64,000 bases of DNA from Desulfobacteraceae bacterium (GTDB lineage Bacteria; Desulfobacterota; Desulfobacteria; Desulfobacterales; JACKCP01), in NCBI GenBank assembly GCA_020633955.1, contig JACKCP010000004.1, positions 124,001 to 188,000 of the forward strand, given 5' to 3'. Below, piece by piece: positions 17,406-27,602 of the stretch (its first letter is position 1; each line of letters begins with the position of its first letter). A program made the translations under genes and the position numbers. Under the pieces are notes generated by a model. It was given only the letters and a program-made list of their open reading frames with translations. It searched no databases and was not told the origin of the DNA.

Positions 17406-17434
17406 GTATTAGGTTTTTATATTTTGAGTGTCAA
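17406..17434 (-). promoter_or_regulatory. Sigma-70-type promoter of the double-cubane/ABC operon
   Basis: On the minus strand TTGACA (17434-17429) and TAATAC (17411-17406) are separated by exactly 17 bases. This is among the best consensus promoters in the window. It should drive the seven-gene minus-strand operon with a leader of about 35 bases. Confidence 0.75.
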
Positions 17435-17494
17435 TTTGTTAAAATCTATTGGTTTTTAATTTTTTATCAGAAATTTCTATTGAAATTTCAACAA

Positions 17495-17579
17495 TAACTA
17501 TTCAGCTGAAATTTGAGAAGAAAAACAGTTTTCTTACGGATGCTGTATTTTTTCTGATTCGATTTAAACTGAAAAGTTA
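17495..17579. repeat. Palindromic repeat family (R1), 85-bp variant
   Basis: The ends TAACTATTCAGCTGAAATTT and the inverse of GATTTAAACTGAAAAGTTA match the ends of the 55-bp copies at 29383, 32744 and 42302. The interior differs and is longer. It lies between two divergent operons. Confidence 0.55.
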
Positions 17580-17618
17580 CTTTCAGCTTTACTTTTTTAA
17601 AGTTAAAGTTTAATTTTC

Positions 17619-17643
17619 AAATATTTCATTTTTTGAAATATTT
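17619..17643. promoter_or_regulatory. Candidate MarR operator
   Basis: AAATATTTCA at 17619-17628 and TGAAATATTT at 17634-17643 form a perfect 10-bp inverted repeat around 5 bases. It lies 43 bases before the marR start, where autoregulators of this family commonly bind. The region is AT-rich, so chance is possible. Confidence 0.4.
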
Positions 17644-17685
17644 TTTAATCGAAAATTTATAAATTTAAAATATTAAAGGTTTAGA

Positions 17686-18150
17686 ATGGAAAACTGGGAC
17701 AAACTCCTTGATGAGCTTATAGATTACTGGGAGATCCTTTTTTATCAGCTTAAAGATGCTGATAATTCAGCCTGTCTGATTTTAAACTCGCGATTAAGCG
17801 AACAGGAGCTTAAAGTAATTATTTTTCTTGGGAAAAACGGGGAAGAAAGAATGAAGGACATAGCCGAGCATATGAATCTTGTCGTAAGCTCACTTACTTC
17901 CATTGCAGATAAGCTTGTTGAAAAAAAATATGTTGAAAGAAGAAGATCAAAATCTGACAGGAGAATAGTCAGGCTTTCACTGACAAAAAAAGGACAGAAT
18001 TTTTTTTCTGAATTAAGGGAAATAAAAAAAACAAAAGGAAAGGAGATTTTAAGTCTTTTGAATGATGAGGATAAAAAAGTCTACGTGGAACTGATGAGAA
18101 AGATGGTTGAGAGGAGTAAAATGAACAAAAACACAAAGGCTGAACTATAA
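17686..18150 (+). CDS. MarR-family transcriptional regulator
   Basis: The 154-residue protein has the MarR winged-helix layout: helix-turn-helix around GEERMKDIAEHMNLVVSSLT and wing around KKYVERRRSKSDRRIVRLSL. The conserved D-R-R of the wing is present. It is the first gene of an operon with a tripartite RND pump, 13 bases before the adaptor gene, so it is the likely repressor of that pump, released by a pump substrate or a redox signal. No cysteine-based sensor is obvious. Confidence 0.9.
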   Translation: MENWDKLLDELIDYWEILFYQLKDADNSACLILNSRLSEQELKVIIFLGKNGEERMKDIAEHMNLVVSSLTSIADKLVEKKYVERRRSKSDRRIVRLSLTKKGQNFFSELREIKKTKGKEILSLLNDEDKKVYVELMRKMVERSKMNKNTKAEL

Positions 18151-18163
18151 TAAGGAGTATTTG

Positions 18164-19228
18164 ATGGGAAAGATTAAAATTATTTTGGGATTGACTGTTT
18201 TTGCTTTTTTTGCCTCAGTCGTCATTTGTTTCGGGCAGCAGGAAAGACCTGCTCTTGTGAAAATTTCAAAATTAAAACAAGATTATGTTTCAGATTCGGT
18301 ATCAATAACAGGAAATCTATATTTTGAAACAACAGGAAATATTTCGGCAGAACTGTCTGGTAAAGTGGAAGATGTTTTTTTCAATGAAGGAGATTATGTA
18401 AAAAAGGGAGACATGCTTTTAAAGGCAGATACGGTTCTTCTTGAAATCGAGCTGAAGATTGAAAAAGCTGAACTCCAGGCTCTAGAAACAAGAATGGAAA
18501 AGATCAAAAAGGATCTTGAAAGATACGAGGATCTTTTTAGAAATAATGCTGCAAGTGAAGCAGCATACGATGAAATAAAATTTTCATATGATGCTTACTT
18601 AAGCGAAAAAGAAGGAATGGCTGCAAAAATTGAAATGACAGAAATAAAAATTGAGAAAAGTTCTGTTTATTCTCCCTTTGACGGTTTGATTCTGGAAAAA
18701 AATATTGAAAAAGGTGCCTGGGTTCAGCCTGGTGCAGCAATATTCAGGATAGGAAAAAAGGATACCCTGAGCGTAAAAGTGCCTGTTTCGGAAAAATTTA
18801 TCAGATTTTCAAAGGCAGGAGATCTGATAGATGTTTATCTGACAGCTGAACATAAAAACCTTAAAGGCAGGGTTATTGGGTTTATGCCCTATGCAGATCC
18901 AAAAACAAGAAATCTATATCTTAAAATAGGAATAGATTATGACGGGCCTGTAGCGGAAAACATGTCGTGTATTGCAAAAGTAAACTCTTCAGAAAAAAAA
19001 GAGGTTTTTCTTGTTTCAAGGGATGCACTCACAGGAGCAGGAGATAAAAGAACTTTGTTTGCGGCTGCTGATGGCAGGGCTGTGTCTGTGAATGTTGATG
19101 TCTTGGGATATATGGGTGAATATGCAACAGTTTTATCCCCTGAGCTGAAAAATGGGATGAGTGTTGTTGTTGAAGGAAACGAAAGGCTTGCTCCAGGGCA
19201 GAGCATTGAAATAATCGGAGAAAAATAA
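18164..19228 (+). CDS. RND efflux periplasmic adaptor (membrane fusion protein)
   Basis: I take the ATG at 18164 as start; it has AAGGAG seven bases ahead, whereas the adjacent in-frame TTG at 18161 is too close. The 354-residue product has an N-terminal signal or anchor (residues 3-23). The barrel-sandwich halves (GNISAELSGKVEDVFFNEGD and SSVYSPFDGLILEKNIEKG) flank a coiled-coil hairpin of about residues 105-165. It links the inner-membrane pump to the outer-membrane channel encoded next. A lipobox is not evident. Confidence 0.88.
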   Translation: MGKIKIILGLTVFAFFASVVICFGQQERPALVKISKLKQDYVSDSVSITGNLYFETTGNISAELSGKVEDVFFNEGDYVKKGDMLLKADTVLLEIELKIEKAELQALETRMEKIKKDLERYEDLFRNNAASEAAYDEIKFSYDAYLSEKEGMAAKIEMTEIKIEKSSVYSPFDGLILEKNIEKGAWVQPGAAIFRIGKKDTLSVKVPVSEKFIRFSKAGDLIDVYLTAEHKNLKGRVIGFMPYADPKTRNLYLKIGIDYDGPVAENMSCIAKVNSSEKKEVFLVSRDALTGAGDKRTLFAAADGRAVSVNVDVLGYMGEYATVLSPELKNGMSVVVEGNERLAPGQSIEIIGEK

Positions 19229-19231
19229 TTT

Positions 19232-22200
19232 ATGGATATAATAGAATATGCCATTAAAAAACCTGTATCAATTGCAGTGGGCGTATTGTTTGTGGTTCTT
19301 TTCGGAATAATAGGCCTGAACAGCCTTCCTGTCCAGCTGACGCCGGATGTGGAAGAACCCCAGATTACGGTCAGGACGTTCTGGGCCGGAGCAGCTCCAG
19401 CAGAAGTTGAGCAGGATATTATCGAGCTTCAGGAAGACAAGCTCAAAGGTCTTCAGAATCTGAACAAAATGGAAAGCTCCAGCTTCAGTGACTATGGTGA
19501 AATAAATCTTACCTTTGATATAGGAACAGATACAGATACTGCTCTTCTAAGGGTTTCAAACAAACTCGATGAAGTTTCAGGATATCCGGAAAACGTTGAA
19601 AAGCCTTCAATCGAAGCATCTGGTGCACAGAGTGAACCTGTGATCTGGATAATGATGAAAACCCTTCCTGAGAATAATCAGCATATCAATACATTCAGAA
19701 CCTATTTTGAGGACGAGCTCAAGCAGAAAATAGAGAGAGTGAAGGGTGTAGGTTCTCTTTTTGTGGGCGGAGGTACTGAAAAAGAGCTTCAGATTGAAGT
19801 AGATCCTGAAAAGCTTGCAAAATATCATCTTACAATCGGACAGGTGATTGCAAGAATCCAGGGTGCAAACTCAACTGTTTCTGCCGGTAAAATCGGTATA
19901 GGGAAGAAAAATTACAGGATAAGAACCATAAGCAGATTTCAGAATCCTGAAGATGCTCTTGAAACCGTTCTTTATGACAATGGAACTGACAGGGTCAAAC
20001 TAAAAAATGTGGGCAGGGCTTTTTTCGGCTATGAAAAAATAGATTTTTCAGTTCAGCAGAACGGTTCCGATGTAATAGCAATAGGAGTAAGAAAAGAACA
20101 GGGGGCAAACGTTGTCGAGCTTACAGAGCGTCTTAAAAAGGTTATTGATGAACTCAACGAAACAGAACTTTCAGGTAAAGGGCTTTTCTTTGACTGGGTA
20201 TACGATGACGCTCCCTATATTCTGAATTCAATTGATATTGTGAAGAAAAACGTTCTTGTGGGTGCTCTTCTTGCCGTGGTAATTCTTTTTGTCTTTTTGA
20301 GAAGTACCAGTGCAACCCTTACAACTGCGGCAGCCATTCCCATATCTGTAATCGGAACATTTATTTTTCTCTGGGCAATGGGAAGAAACCTGAATGTTGT
20401 AAGTCTTGCAGGTATAGCCTTTGCCGTTGGAATGCTTGTTGATAACGCCATTGTATCACTTGAAAATATTGACCGACACAGAATGAGCGGTAAAAAGCCT
20501 TTTGATGCAGCCTATGAAGGCGCAAAGGAAGTGTGGGGTGCAATCCTTGCTTCAACTGCAACAACTGCTGCGGTATTTGTTCCTATTATTTTTATGAAGG
20601 ATGAGGCAGGGCAGCTTTTTAAGGATATTGCAATAGCCATTACATTTTCAATTCTTATTTCGCTTGTTGTTTCAATTACAGTTATTCCCTCACTTTTGAA
20701 CAAGCTTTATTCCTGGAGGGAAAAAAGAGGGAAATCAAGGCTTAACAGAAAAAATGAAAAAAAAGATCCCTTTGCCCTTTTTGGGAAAGGTTCTTCATTT
20801 TTTATAATGAAGCTATCTGAAATTTCACTTAAAAATACATTTACAAGGGTTTTTACAGTTGTTTTTCTTACAGCCTTTTCCATTGCAGTTGTTTATCTGC
20901 TCATACCAAAGGCTGAATACCTTCCCCAGGGAAACAGAAACCTTGTTTTAAGCCTTATTATTCCTCCTCCGGGTGCATCTGTTGAAAAAATGAATGAGCT
21001 TGGTGAATACATAAAAAATGAAACAAAGCCTTATTTTGAAAATGACTGGAAGGACGGAATCCCACAGATAAGTGATATCTGGTATGTGGGTACAGAAAAT
21101 ATAACACTTTTTGGGGGGGTAAGCGCCCATGAAACTGAAGCCTCAAAAATGGTTCCTCTTTTTATGAGAATTGTAAATTCCCTTCCTGATATGTTCGGGG
21201 TTTCATTCCAGGCTGGAATTTTCCAGTCTGACCTTGGAGGGGGGAGAACAATCGATATAAATCTCAAGGGAACAGACCTTAATGTTCTTACAGGCATAGG
21301 CGGTGCTTTTTATGGAAGCCTTATGCAGAATCTTCCCGGAATCCAGATCAGGCCTATCCCCTCTCTTGAGACTACATATCCTGAAGTTCATATAATTCCT
21401 GACAAGGAAAAACTTGCGGCAAGCGGATATACCGAGGCTGAACTTGGTCTTTATGTTGATATAATAATGGACGGAAGAAAAATTGATGAGTTCAGGCCGG
21501 AAGGAAAAAACCAGCTTGATCTTGTTCTTAAGTCTCCAAAATCAGGTTATGCCACACCTGAAGATGTAATAAACACCCAGATAGTGAACAAGGATGCAAA
21601 TCTTATGAGAATCGGAGATGTGGCAGCCCTTGAATACTCCCTTGGAATGAACCAGATTAATCATCTTGAAAGAAAAAGAAATATAACACTTCAGATTACT
21701 CCTCCAGATGATCTGCCTATTCAGGAGGCAGTTTCAATTATTGAGGAAAAGATTGTAAACGATTTCAAGGCAAAGGGCATGCTTGAAAATATTGAAGTTG
21801 AAATTGGCGGAAACGCTTCCAAACTTAAAACTACAATATCTTCTCTCTCATGGAACTTTATTCTTGCGGTAGTAATTATTTATCTTCTGATGTCTGCTTT
21901 GTTCGAGAATTTTTTCTATCCCCTTATAATTCTTTTTACTGTTCCACTTGCAGGTGCAGGAGGGTTTATCGGTTTAAGGCTTGTTGATGCCTTTGTTGCT
22001 CCCCAGCCCCTTGACATTCTTGCAATGCTTGGGTTTATTATCCTTGTGGGAACTGTTGTAAACAATGCAATTCTTGTTGTTCATCAGTCTTTGAACAACC
22101 TGAGATACAATAAAATGGGGCATATGGAAGCCATAAAAGAATCTGTGTCTACAAGGATCAGACCCATTTTCATGAGTACAACAACAACCCTTTTCGGAAT

Positions 22201-22360
22201 GCTTCCTCTTGTGCTTTCAACAGGTGCAGGAAGCGAGCTTTACAGGGGACTTGGAAGTATTCTTCTGGGAGGGCTTGCTGTTTCTACCTTGTTTACCCTT
22301 TTTGTAATACCGGCGCTTCTTGCCTTTGCAATCAAAATGGAGGTTTTAACCAATGATTAA
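19232..22360 (+). CDS. RND-family efflux transporter
   Basis: The 1042-residue protein has the full RND length and layout: one N-terminal helix, a large periplasmic loop, a helix bundle, then the same again. TM4 carries GMLVDNAIVSLENIDRHR, with one acidic residue where AcrB has two. The second bundle has GTVVNNAILVVHQ instead of the lysine form of AcrB. It is proton-driven and exports drugs, dyes, bile-like compounds or toxic metabolites; the specificity is unknown. It starts 3 bases after the adaptor and overlaps the channel gene by 8 bases, so the three are translated together. Confidence 0.93.
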   Translation: MDIIEYAIKKPVSIAVGVLFVVLFGIIGLNSLPVQLTPDVEEPQITVRTFWAGAAPAEVEQDIIELQEDKLKGLQNLNKMESSSFSDYGEINLTFDIGTDTDTALLRVSNKLDEVSGYPENVEKPSIEASGAQSEPVIWIMMKTLPENNQHINTFRTYFEDELKQKIERVKGVGSLFVGGGTEKELQIEVDPEKLAKYHLTIGQVIARIQGANSTVSAGKIGIGKKNYRIRTISRFQNPEDALETVLYDNGTDRVKLKNVGRAFFGYEKIDFSVQQNGSDVIAIGVRKEQGANVVELTERLKKVIDELNETELSGKGLFFDWVYDDAPYILNSIDIVKKNVLVGALLAVVILFVFLRSTSATLTTAAAIPISVIGTFIFLWAMGRNLNVVSLAGIAFAVGMLVDNAIVSLENIDRHRMSGKKPFDAAYEGAKEVWGAILASTATTAAVFVPIIFMKDEAGQLFKDIAIAITFSILISLVVSITVIPSLLNKLYSWREKRGKSRLNRKNEKKDPFALFGKGSSFFIMKLSEISLKNTFTRVFTVVFLTAFSIAVVYLLIPKAEYLPQGNRNLVLSLIIPPPGASVEKMNELGEYIKNETKPYFENDWKDGIPQISDIWYVGTENITLFGGVSAHETEASKMVPLFMRIVNSLPDMFGVSFQAGIFQSDLGGGRTIDINLKGTDLNVLTGIGGAFYGSLMQNLPGIQIRPIPSLETTYPEVHIIPDKEKLAASGYTEAELGLYVDIIMDGRKIDEFRPEGKNQLDLVLKSPKSGYATPEDVINTQIVNKDANLMRIGDVAALEYSLGMNQINHLERKRNITLQITPPDDLPIQEAVSIIEEKIVNDFKAKGMLENIEVEIGGNASKLKTTISSLSWNFILAVVIIYLLMSALFENFFYPLIILFTVPLAGAGGFIGLRLVDAFVAPQPLDILAMLGFIILVGTVVNNAILVVHQSLNNLRYNKMGHMEAIKESVSTRIRPIFMSTTTTLFGMLPLVLSTGAGSELYRGLGSILLGGLAVSTLFTLFVIPALLAFAIKMEVLTND

Positions 22361-23630
22361 ATTTAAAAAATGCCTGCTGCTTTTATCCTTGCTCTTTGTT
22401 TTTCCTTTTTCTACATACTGCAAAGAGGTAACAATTCTTGACATGTACAAGGCTGCGGTTGAAAACAGGGAAGTTGTCAAATCATACAGACTTGCTTTAG
22501 AGCAGGCAAAACTTGAACAGAAAATTCAAAAGGGTGATTATCTTCCTTCCCTTGATGCTTCTTACAAGGCAAACAAGCTTGATGAATCATCTTTGCTTGA
22601 AAATGAGGAAAACAGCGAATTTGCAGTTTCCCTGACCCAGAATCTATTTAATGGATTCAAGGATAAACTTGAACTTGCTATAGCAGACCTTGATTTAAAG
22701 ACATCTGATTTTGAACTTTCAGGCCTTAAACATGATATAGGTCTTGATGTGGCTCTTAAAGTTCTTCAGGTTTACCAGGCAGAAGCAAGAAGGCATGTTG
22801 CAATGGACGCCTTCAAGGCGTATTCCGAACGTTATGAGAATATCCAGCTTAAATATAATGTAGGAGTTGCTAAAAAAAGAGATGTTTTAACTGTGAAGGT
22901 TGAAAAAGACGATGCCGAACAAAGTCTTATCAAGGCTGAAAATGAAGTTGAAAAGACTATTAACAGCCTTAACAGGGTAACAGGTCTTTCCCTGAAATTC
23001 AGTGACATAGATTTTTCTGAATTTGAAACTCTTCCTGTTTTTTCACCTCTGGAAGAGTATAAAAGCACAATGCTTTCAAACAGAACAGATTTCAAAATCT
23101 TAAAGACAGGACTTGAAAAGGCAGAAAATACCAAAGAGCTTGCAAAAGCATCTTTTTATCCTAAAATTGATCTTGTTTTAATGCAGAGATATTATTCCGA
23201 TGAATATTTTGCATTTGATTCTGATACAAAGGAAGATGAAACAAGGATTCAGCTTAAACTGGGAATAAACCTTTTTGATGGAATGAAGAAGTATAAAAAT
23301 ATTGACAAGGCTGAACTCGAAACAGAAAAAATCAGATATTCAATTGCTGAACTTGAAGATGAACTTACAAATGAGCTGAGTAATCTACTTATTGATGCAA
23401 GGACAGCTGAGAAAAATCTTTTTGTTGCACGGGAAGGTATAAGGGAAGCAGAGGAAAATCTTAGAATAACTGAACTTTCATTTGAAAAGGGAGTTGCAAC
23501 TGCAACAGATGTTCTTGATTCAATTTATTATCTTTCCAGGGCAAGAAACAATGAAATAACTGCCAAGGCAAATATTTTCATGACTCTGTTTTATATAAAA
23601 AGACTTGTTGTAGACTATCCAGCAATATAA
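22353..23630 (+). CDS. TolC-family outer-membrane efflux channel
   Basis: The 425-residue protein has a signal peptide (residues 1-22) and two repeats of long helices with beta strands, as in outer-membrane efflux proteins; ENLRITELSFEKGVATATDVL near the C-terminus is typical. It completes the MarR-adaptor-RND-channel operon. Its start overlaps the end of the pump gene. No clear terminator follows. Confidence 0.9.
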   Translation: MIKFKKCLLLLSLLFVFPFSTYCKEVTILDMYKAAVENREVVKSYRLALEQAKLEQKIQKGDYLPSLDASYKANKLDESSLLENEENSEFAVSLTQNLFNGFKDKLELAIADLDLKTSDFELSGLKHDIGLDVALKVLQVYQAEARRHVAMDAFKAYSERYENIQLKYNVGVAKKRDVLTVKVEKDDAEQSLIKAENEVEKTINSLNRVTGLSLKFSDIDFSEFETLPVFSPLEEYKSTMLSNRTDFKILKTGLEKAENTKELAKASFYPKIDLVLMQRYYSDEYFAFDSDTKEDETRIQLKLGINLFDGMKKYKNIDKAELETEKIRYSIAELEDELTNELSNLLIDARTAEKNLFVAREGIREAEENLRITELSFEKGVATATDVLDSIYYLSRARNNEITAKANIFMTLFYIKRLVVDYPAI

Positions 23631-24021
23631 GTTACCCTATTATTCCTGCCGGTTCGAATATAAGGCCTGAGCCGGCAGATTATCAAAAATAGCCAGTATT
23701 CAGCCGTTAACCGGTAAAACTGTTGGGGAGTTTGTGTCGGGAAATCAGGCTTAAGTAAGAATTATACTCAGAAAGAATCCCCAAGCCATTTATATTTAAA
23801 CTGAACAGTCACAAAAATATTGCATTTTTCAATTATTTCTTTTCCAAAAATATTTAAATTTTTTTTGTTACCTAATGATAATTGTGGTTTAATTGGTTAT
23901 TAAATTGGAATTCTGGCTGTTTTGGTTCAGCTGAACTGCCTGGTCAACTGTGATGAAAATATTTTAAGAATCAAATTTTCTACCAGACTTTTTATCTTAT
24001 GGGAAATAAGGGTAAAGGTAT
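23631..24021. other. Intergenic region between efflux operon and hybrid kinase
   Basis: A 7-bp inverted repeat (CTGCCGG at 23646-23652, CCGGCAG at 23672-23678) lies just after the channel gene without a T-run. A half-site of the R1 palindrome family (TTTAAACTGAACAGTCAC) is near 23797-23814. The remainder is AT-rich with no frame I would call. Confidence 0.45.
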
Positions 24022-26748
24022 ATGAAAACAGGAAGTTTTGAACAGGAATTTTTCAGGAATATAGATGATGTCAAGTCAATTGTTTCTGCGGCAACTGAAG
24101 TAGCAGTAATCGCTTTTGATAAAAAAGGACTCATAACTCTTTTTAACAGCGGAGCACAGAAAATGCTCGGCTATGAAGCAAATGAGCTTGTGGGGAAAAA
24201 AACTGCTGAAATAATTCATCTTGATGATGAGATTGAAAAGAGAAGCAGAGAGCTTTCCAATATCCTTGGAAGGGAGGTAAAAGGTCTTGCGGTTCTTTTT
24301 GAAATCCCCCTTGAAAAAGGTTTTGAGCAAAGAGAGTGGACATATTCAAGAAAAGATAAATCAAAACTTCAGGTATCTGTTTCTGTTACCCCAATTTATG
24401 AAGAAAACAACAGGCTTAAAGGTTTTCTTTCCATTGCCGTTGATATTTCAAAAAGAAAAGAATTTGAGGCAGCTCTCAAGAGAAATGAGAAAACAATAAG
24501 AGATGTTGCAGATAATATTCCAGGTGTTCTTTTTCAGTTTTACTACAAAAACAGAAATGAGATGGGATTTCACTATCTGAGTCCAAGAACCATGGAGGTT
24601 TTCGGACTTGATTCTGATAAGGAAAAATTTACCAATAGTTTTATGGAAAATATTGATCCTTCTTATTTTGACAGTTTTTTGGAATCAATTGTAGAAGCTC
24701 TGAAACAAAGAAAACGATGGTTCTTTGAAGGAAAGTTCCTCAAAAATAAAACCGAAGAAAGATGGTTTCAGGGAAGGGCTCTTCCAACCCAGTATACAGA
24801 CGAATATATTTATAACGGTGTGCTTCTTGATATTACTCCCTCAAAAAAAGCGGAAGAAAAACTGAAGGAAAGCGAAGAAAGGTTCAGTCTGCTTTTAAGG
24901 GCTTCCTTTGGAGGAATCGGCATACATGACAAGGGTGTAATTGTTGACTGCAATATGGGGCTGTCTGAAATTACAGGATATTCAAGGGAGGAGCTTATCG
25001 GAATGGACGGTCTTAAACTTGTTGCAGAAGAATCAAGACCTCTTGTAATGAAGAATATAAGTACCGGGTTTTCTTCAACCTATGATGTTGTTGGAATGAG
25101 AAAGGATGGAACATATTATCCTGTTGAAATAAGAGGCAAAAATATTCCCTACCACGGAAGAACGGTAAGGGTTACGGAATTCAGGGATATTGCAGAGAGA
25201 AAAAAAATTGAGCATTCAATCAGGGAGTCTGAAGAAAATCTGAGGGCAACACTTAATTCAATCGGAGAAGGAGTTATTGCCGCTGATAAAAAAGGATTTA
25301 TAACAAGGATGAATCCCACCGCAGAAAAAATTACCGGTTTTTCAACCAGTGAAGCAGTGGGGAAAAGTATTTGTGATATTATAAAATGTCTTGATGAAAA
25401 GGGTGAAATTATAAAAAAAGATCCTGCTGAACTTATAATGTCAATTGGCGAAACTCTTATTATATCCGAGTGCAGAGCCATATTATCAAAAGATGGGGCA
25501 ATAACCCAGGCTTCATGTTCAGGTTCTCCAATAAGAGATCTGGACCAAAATATCACAGGTATAGTGATTGTAATACGAGATATTTCCGAAGAGTCAAAGC
25601 TTTACAAACAGCTTCAGCAGAGCAGAAAACTTGAGGCCATTGGGCAGCTGGCCGGAGGAATAGCCCATGATTTCAATAATATGCTGAGTGGAATAATGGG
25701 TTCTGCAGAGCTTATGTCAAATTTTTATCCAGATGATCCAAAGCTTTCAAAATATTGTAAAATAATCACAGATGCAGCTTCCAGGGCAGGCTCTCTAACA
25801 TCAAAGCTTCTGGCCTTTGCAAGAAAAAGCAGTATTGTGTCATCAAAGGTTGATCTCCATATACTGGTAAAGGATGCTGTTTCTCTATTAAAGAGAAGTG
25901 TTGACAAAAAAATCATTATAAAAGCTGAGCTGAATGCTTCAAGATCCATAGTTAAGGGTGATTCTTCCCAGCTTGAAAATATTTTTCTAAATCTTGGAAT
26001 AAATTCATCCCATGCAATGCCAGATGGCGGAGAACTTGTTTTTACAAGCAGGCTGATAGAACTTGATGAAAAATATTGTATTATAAGTCCTTTTGACCTT
26101 ACACCAGGCCGATATATTGAAGTTGAAGTAAGGGATACGGGGACAGGAATTGACCATGAAAACCTTGAGAAGATTTTTGATCCTTATTTTACTACCAAGG
26201 AAAACGGAAGAGGGACAGGTCTTGGACTTGCGGCTGTATATGGAATTGTTCAGCAGCACAAAGGAGCTGTCTCAGTATACAGTGAAAAAGGTGCTGGTAC
26301 TGTTTTTCATATTTATCTTCCCATTGCATCGGGAAGCTCTTCAATAGATGAAAATCATAAAACAGAGTATTTTTTTGGTCAGGGTAAAATCCTTGTTATT
26401 GATGATGAAGAAATAATAAGGAATGTTGCTAAAAGTCTTCTTGAAAGTCTTGGGTACGAAGTTGTAACTGCTGAAAACGGAAGAAAGGGACTTGAAATAT
26501 TTATAGATCACCATGAAACAATAGACCTTGTGATTCTTGACATGATAATGCCTGAGATGAATGGAAGGGAATGCTTTGAGGAAATGAAGAAAATATCTGG
26601 TGATGTAAAGGTTGTTCTGGCTTCAGGTTTTTCAAGGGATGAAGATATTAATGAACTGAAAAATCAGGGGCTGATGGGATTTTTGAGAAAACCTTTTCAC
26701 TCTGCAGAGCTTAGCAGGCTTATAAAGGATATTGTCTCCAAAAATTAA
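24022..26748 (+). CDS. Multi-PAS hybrid histidine kinase with C-terminal receiver
   Basis: The 908-residue protein is soluble, without membrane helices. Four PAS-like domains are readable at about residues 15-140, 150-280, 285-395 and 400-525. They are followed by HisKA with GQLAGGIAHDFNNMLSG (phospho-histidine near 545), an ATP-binding domain with DTGTGID and GRGTGLGLAAVYG, and a receiver (about 785-905) with DDEE and the phospho-acceptor in VILDMIMPEMNG. The signal is unknown. It is a monocistron, and no DNA-binding partner is adjacent. The architecture of its C-terminal half closely resembles the kinase at 45640-48042. Confidence 0.92.
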   Translation: MKTGSFEQEFFRNIDDVKSIVSAATEVAVIAFDKKGLITLFNSGAQKMLGYEANELVGKKTAEIIHLDDEIEKRSRELSNILGREVKGLAVLFEIPLEKGFEQREWTYSRKDKSKLQVSVSVTPIYEENNRLKGFLSIAVDISKRKEFEAALKRNEKTIRDVADNIPGVLFQFYYKNRNEMGFHYLSPRTMEVFGLDSDKEKFTNSFMENIDPSYFDSFLESIVEALKQRKRWFFEGKFLKNKTEERWFQGRALPTQYTDEYIYNGVLLDITPSKKAEEKLKESEERFSLLLRASFGGIGIHDKGVIVDCNMGLSEITGYSREELIGMDGLKLVAEESRPLVMKNISTGFSSTYDVVGMRKDGTYYPVEIRGKNIPYHGRTVRVTEFRDIAERKKIEHSIRESEENLRATLNSIGEGVIAADKKGFITRMNPTAEKITGFSTSEAVGKSICDIIKCLDEKGEIIKKDPAELIMSIGETLIISECRAILSKDGAITQASCSGSPIRDLDQNITGIVIVIRDISEESKLYKQLQQSRKLEAIGQLAGGIAHDFNNMLSGIMGSAELMSNFYPDDPKLSKYCKIITDAASRAGSLTSKLLAFARKSSIVSSKVDLHILVKDAVSLLKRSVDKKIIIKAELNASRSIVKGDSSQLENIFLNLGINSSHAMPDGGELVFTSRLIELDEKYCIISPFDLTPGRYIEVEVRDTGTGIDHENLEKIFDPYFTTKENGRGTGLGLAAVYGIVQQHKGAVSVYSEKGAGTVFHIYLPIASGSSSIDENHKTEYFFGQGKILVIDDEEIIRNVAKSLLESLGYEVVTAENGRKGLEIFIDHHETIDLVILDMIMPEMNGRECFEEMKKISGDVKVVLASGFSRDEDINELKNQGLMGFLRKPFHSAELSRLIKDIVSKN

Positions 26749-26780
26749 ACCTGCCTGTAAATCTGTACGGCAGGTTTAAT
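26744..26780. terminator. Bidirectional terminator between kinase and SOD genes
   Basis: ATTAAACCTGCC pairs with GGCAGGTTTAAT around 13 bases. The kinase stop codon lies inside the left arm. Convergent genes on either side suggest use in both directions. Confidence 0.75.
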
Positions 26781-26789
26781 ATTCATCAT

Positions 26790-27395
26790 TTATTTCAGTG
26801 CATGCTCGTAAAGTCTGTTTATATGCTCCCAGTTTATTATTTCAAAAAATGCCTTTATGTACTCAGGCCTTTTATTTTGATATTTGAGGTAATATGCATG
26901 TTCCCACACATCCAGCCCAAGTATTGGAGTTTTTCCAACTGTTACAGGGTTATCCTGGTTTGGAGTTGAAATTATTTCAAGCCTTTCTTCGTTAAGAACA
27001 AGCCATGCCCATCCGCTTCCAAATCTTTTTGCTGCTGCATCAGCAAATTTTTCTTTGAAGCTGTCAAATGTATTGAACTCTTTTTTTATAGCTTCAATAA
27101 CCTTTCCCTGTGCAGGGACATTTTTTTTCAGCATTGGCCAGAATAAAGAGTGGTTATAGTGTCCTCCACCATGATTTCTTACTGCTTCTCTTATTTCTTC
27201 TGGAATATTTTTAAGATTTTCCAGCAGTTCTTTTACTGTTTTTGTTTTTAGCCCATCGTGATTTTCAAGTGCCTGGTTTAATTTATCAATATATGCCTGA
27301 TGATGTTTTGTATGGTGAATTTCCATTGTTTTTGCATCAATAAAAGGCTCAAGAGCATCATAAGTATATTCTAAATCAGGAAGTATATGCTTCAT
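26790..27395 (-). CDS. sodA: Fe/Mn superoxide dismutase, Mn-like active site
   Basis: The 201-residue enzyme converts superoxide to oxygen and hydrogen peroxide. Metal ligands are readable at H27, H82, D162 and H166. The GGGHYNHSLFW segment (Gly77-Gly78) and Gln147 in NQDNP are the pattern of manganese or cambialistic enzymes rather than strict iron enzymes. No signal peptide is present, so it is cytoplasmic. It has its own promoter. The organism also encodes a superoxide reductase at 53598-53981, so both superoxide strategies coexist. Confidence 0.92.
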   Translation of the reverse strand: MKHILPDLEYTYDALEPFIDAKTMEIHHTKHHQAYIDKLNQALENHDGLKTKTVKELLENLKNIPEEIREAVRNHGGGHYNHSLFWPMLKKNVPAQGKVIEAIKKEFNTFDSFKEKFADAAAKRFGSGWAWLVLNEERLEIISTPNQDNPVTVGKTPILGLDVWEHAYYLKYQNKRPEYIKAFFEIINWEHINRLYEHALK

Positions 27396-27504
27396 TATAT
27401 CCTCCGTTTTGATTTTTTTGATTTAATCCTTAAAAAATTAAAGGATTAAGTTATTAATTGAAGTGAGCAATACTTTTATTTTATCTCAACTTCTGTATGT
27501 AAGT

Positions 27505-27532
27505 AAAATAATGGCTTGCCGTGTTATGTCAA
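27505..27532 (-). promoter_or_regulatory. Promoter of the superoxide dismutase gene
   Basis: On the minus strand TTGACA (27532-27527) and TATTTT (27510-27505) are 16 bases apart. The inverted TTATTTTA/TAAAATAA arms at about 27477-27511 overlap it and could bind a regulator. The leader would be about 100 bases. Confidence 0.6.
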
Positions 27533-27602
27533 TCAAAAAAAATTAGAAATATTTAACTTTGTGAACGGGATTAGCAGAAATACAAGGTTTTGTTTATCCA
27601 CA

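Larger units (their letters stand above)
17366..17685. other. Divergent regulatory region between the double-cubane operon and marR
   Basis: It contains the minus-strand promoter at 17406-17434, an 85-bp variant of the palindrome family at 17495-17579, and a 10-bp inverted repeat at 17619-17643 in front of marR. No coding frame is evident. Confidence 0.6.
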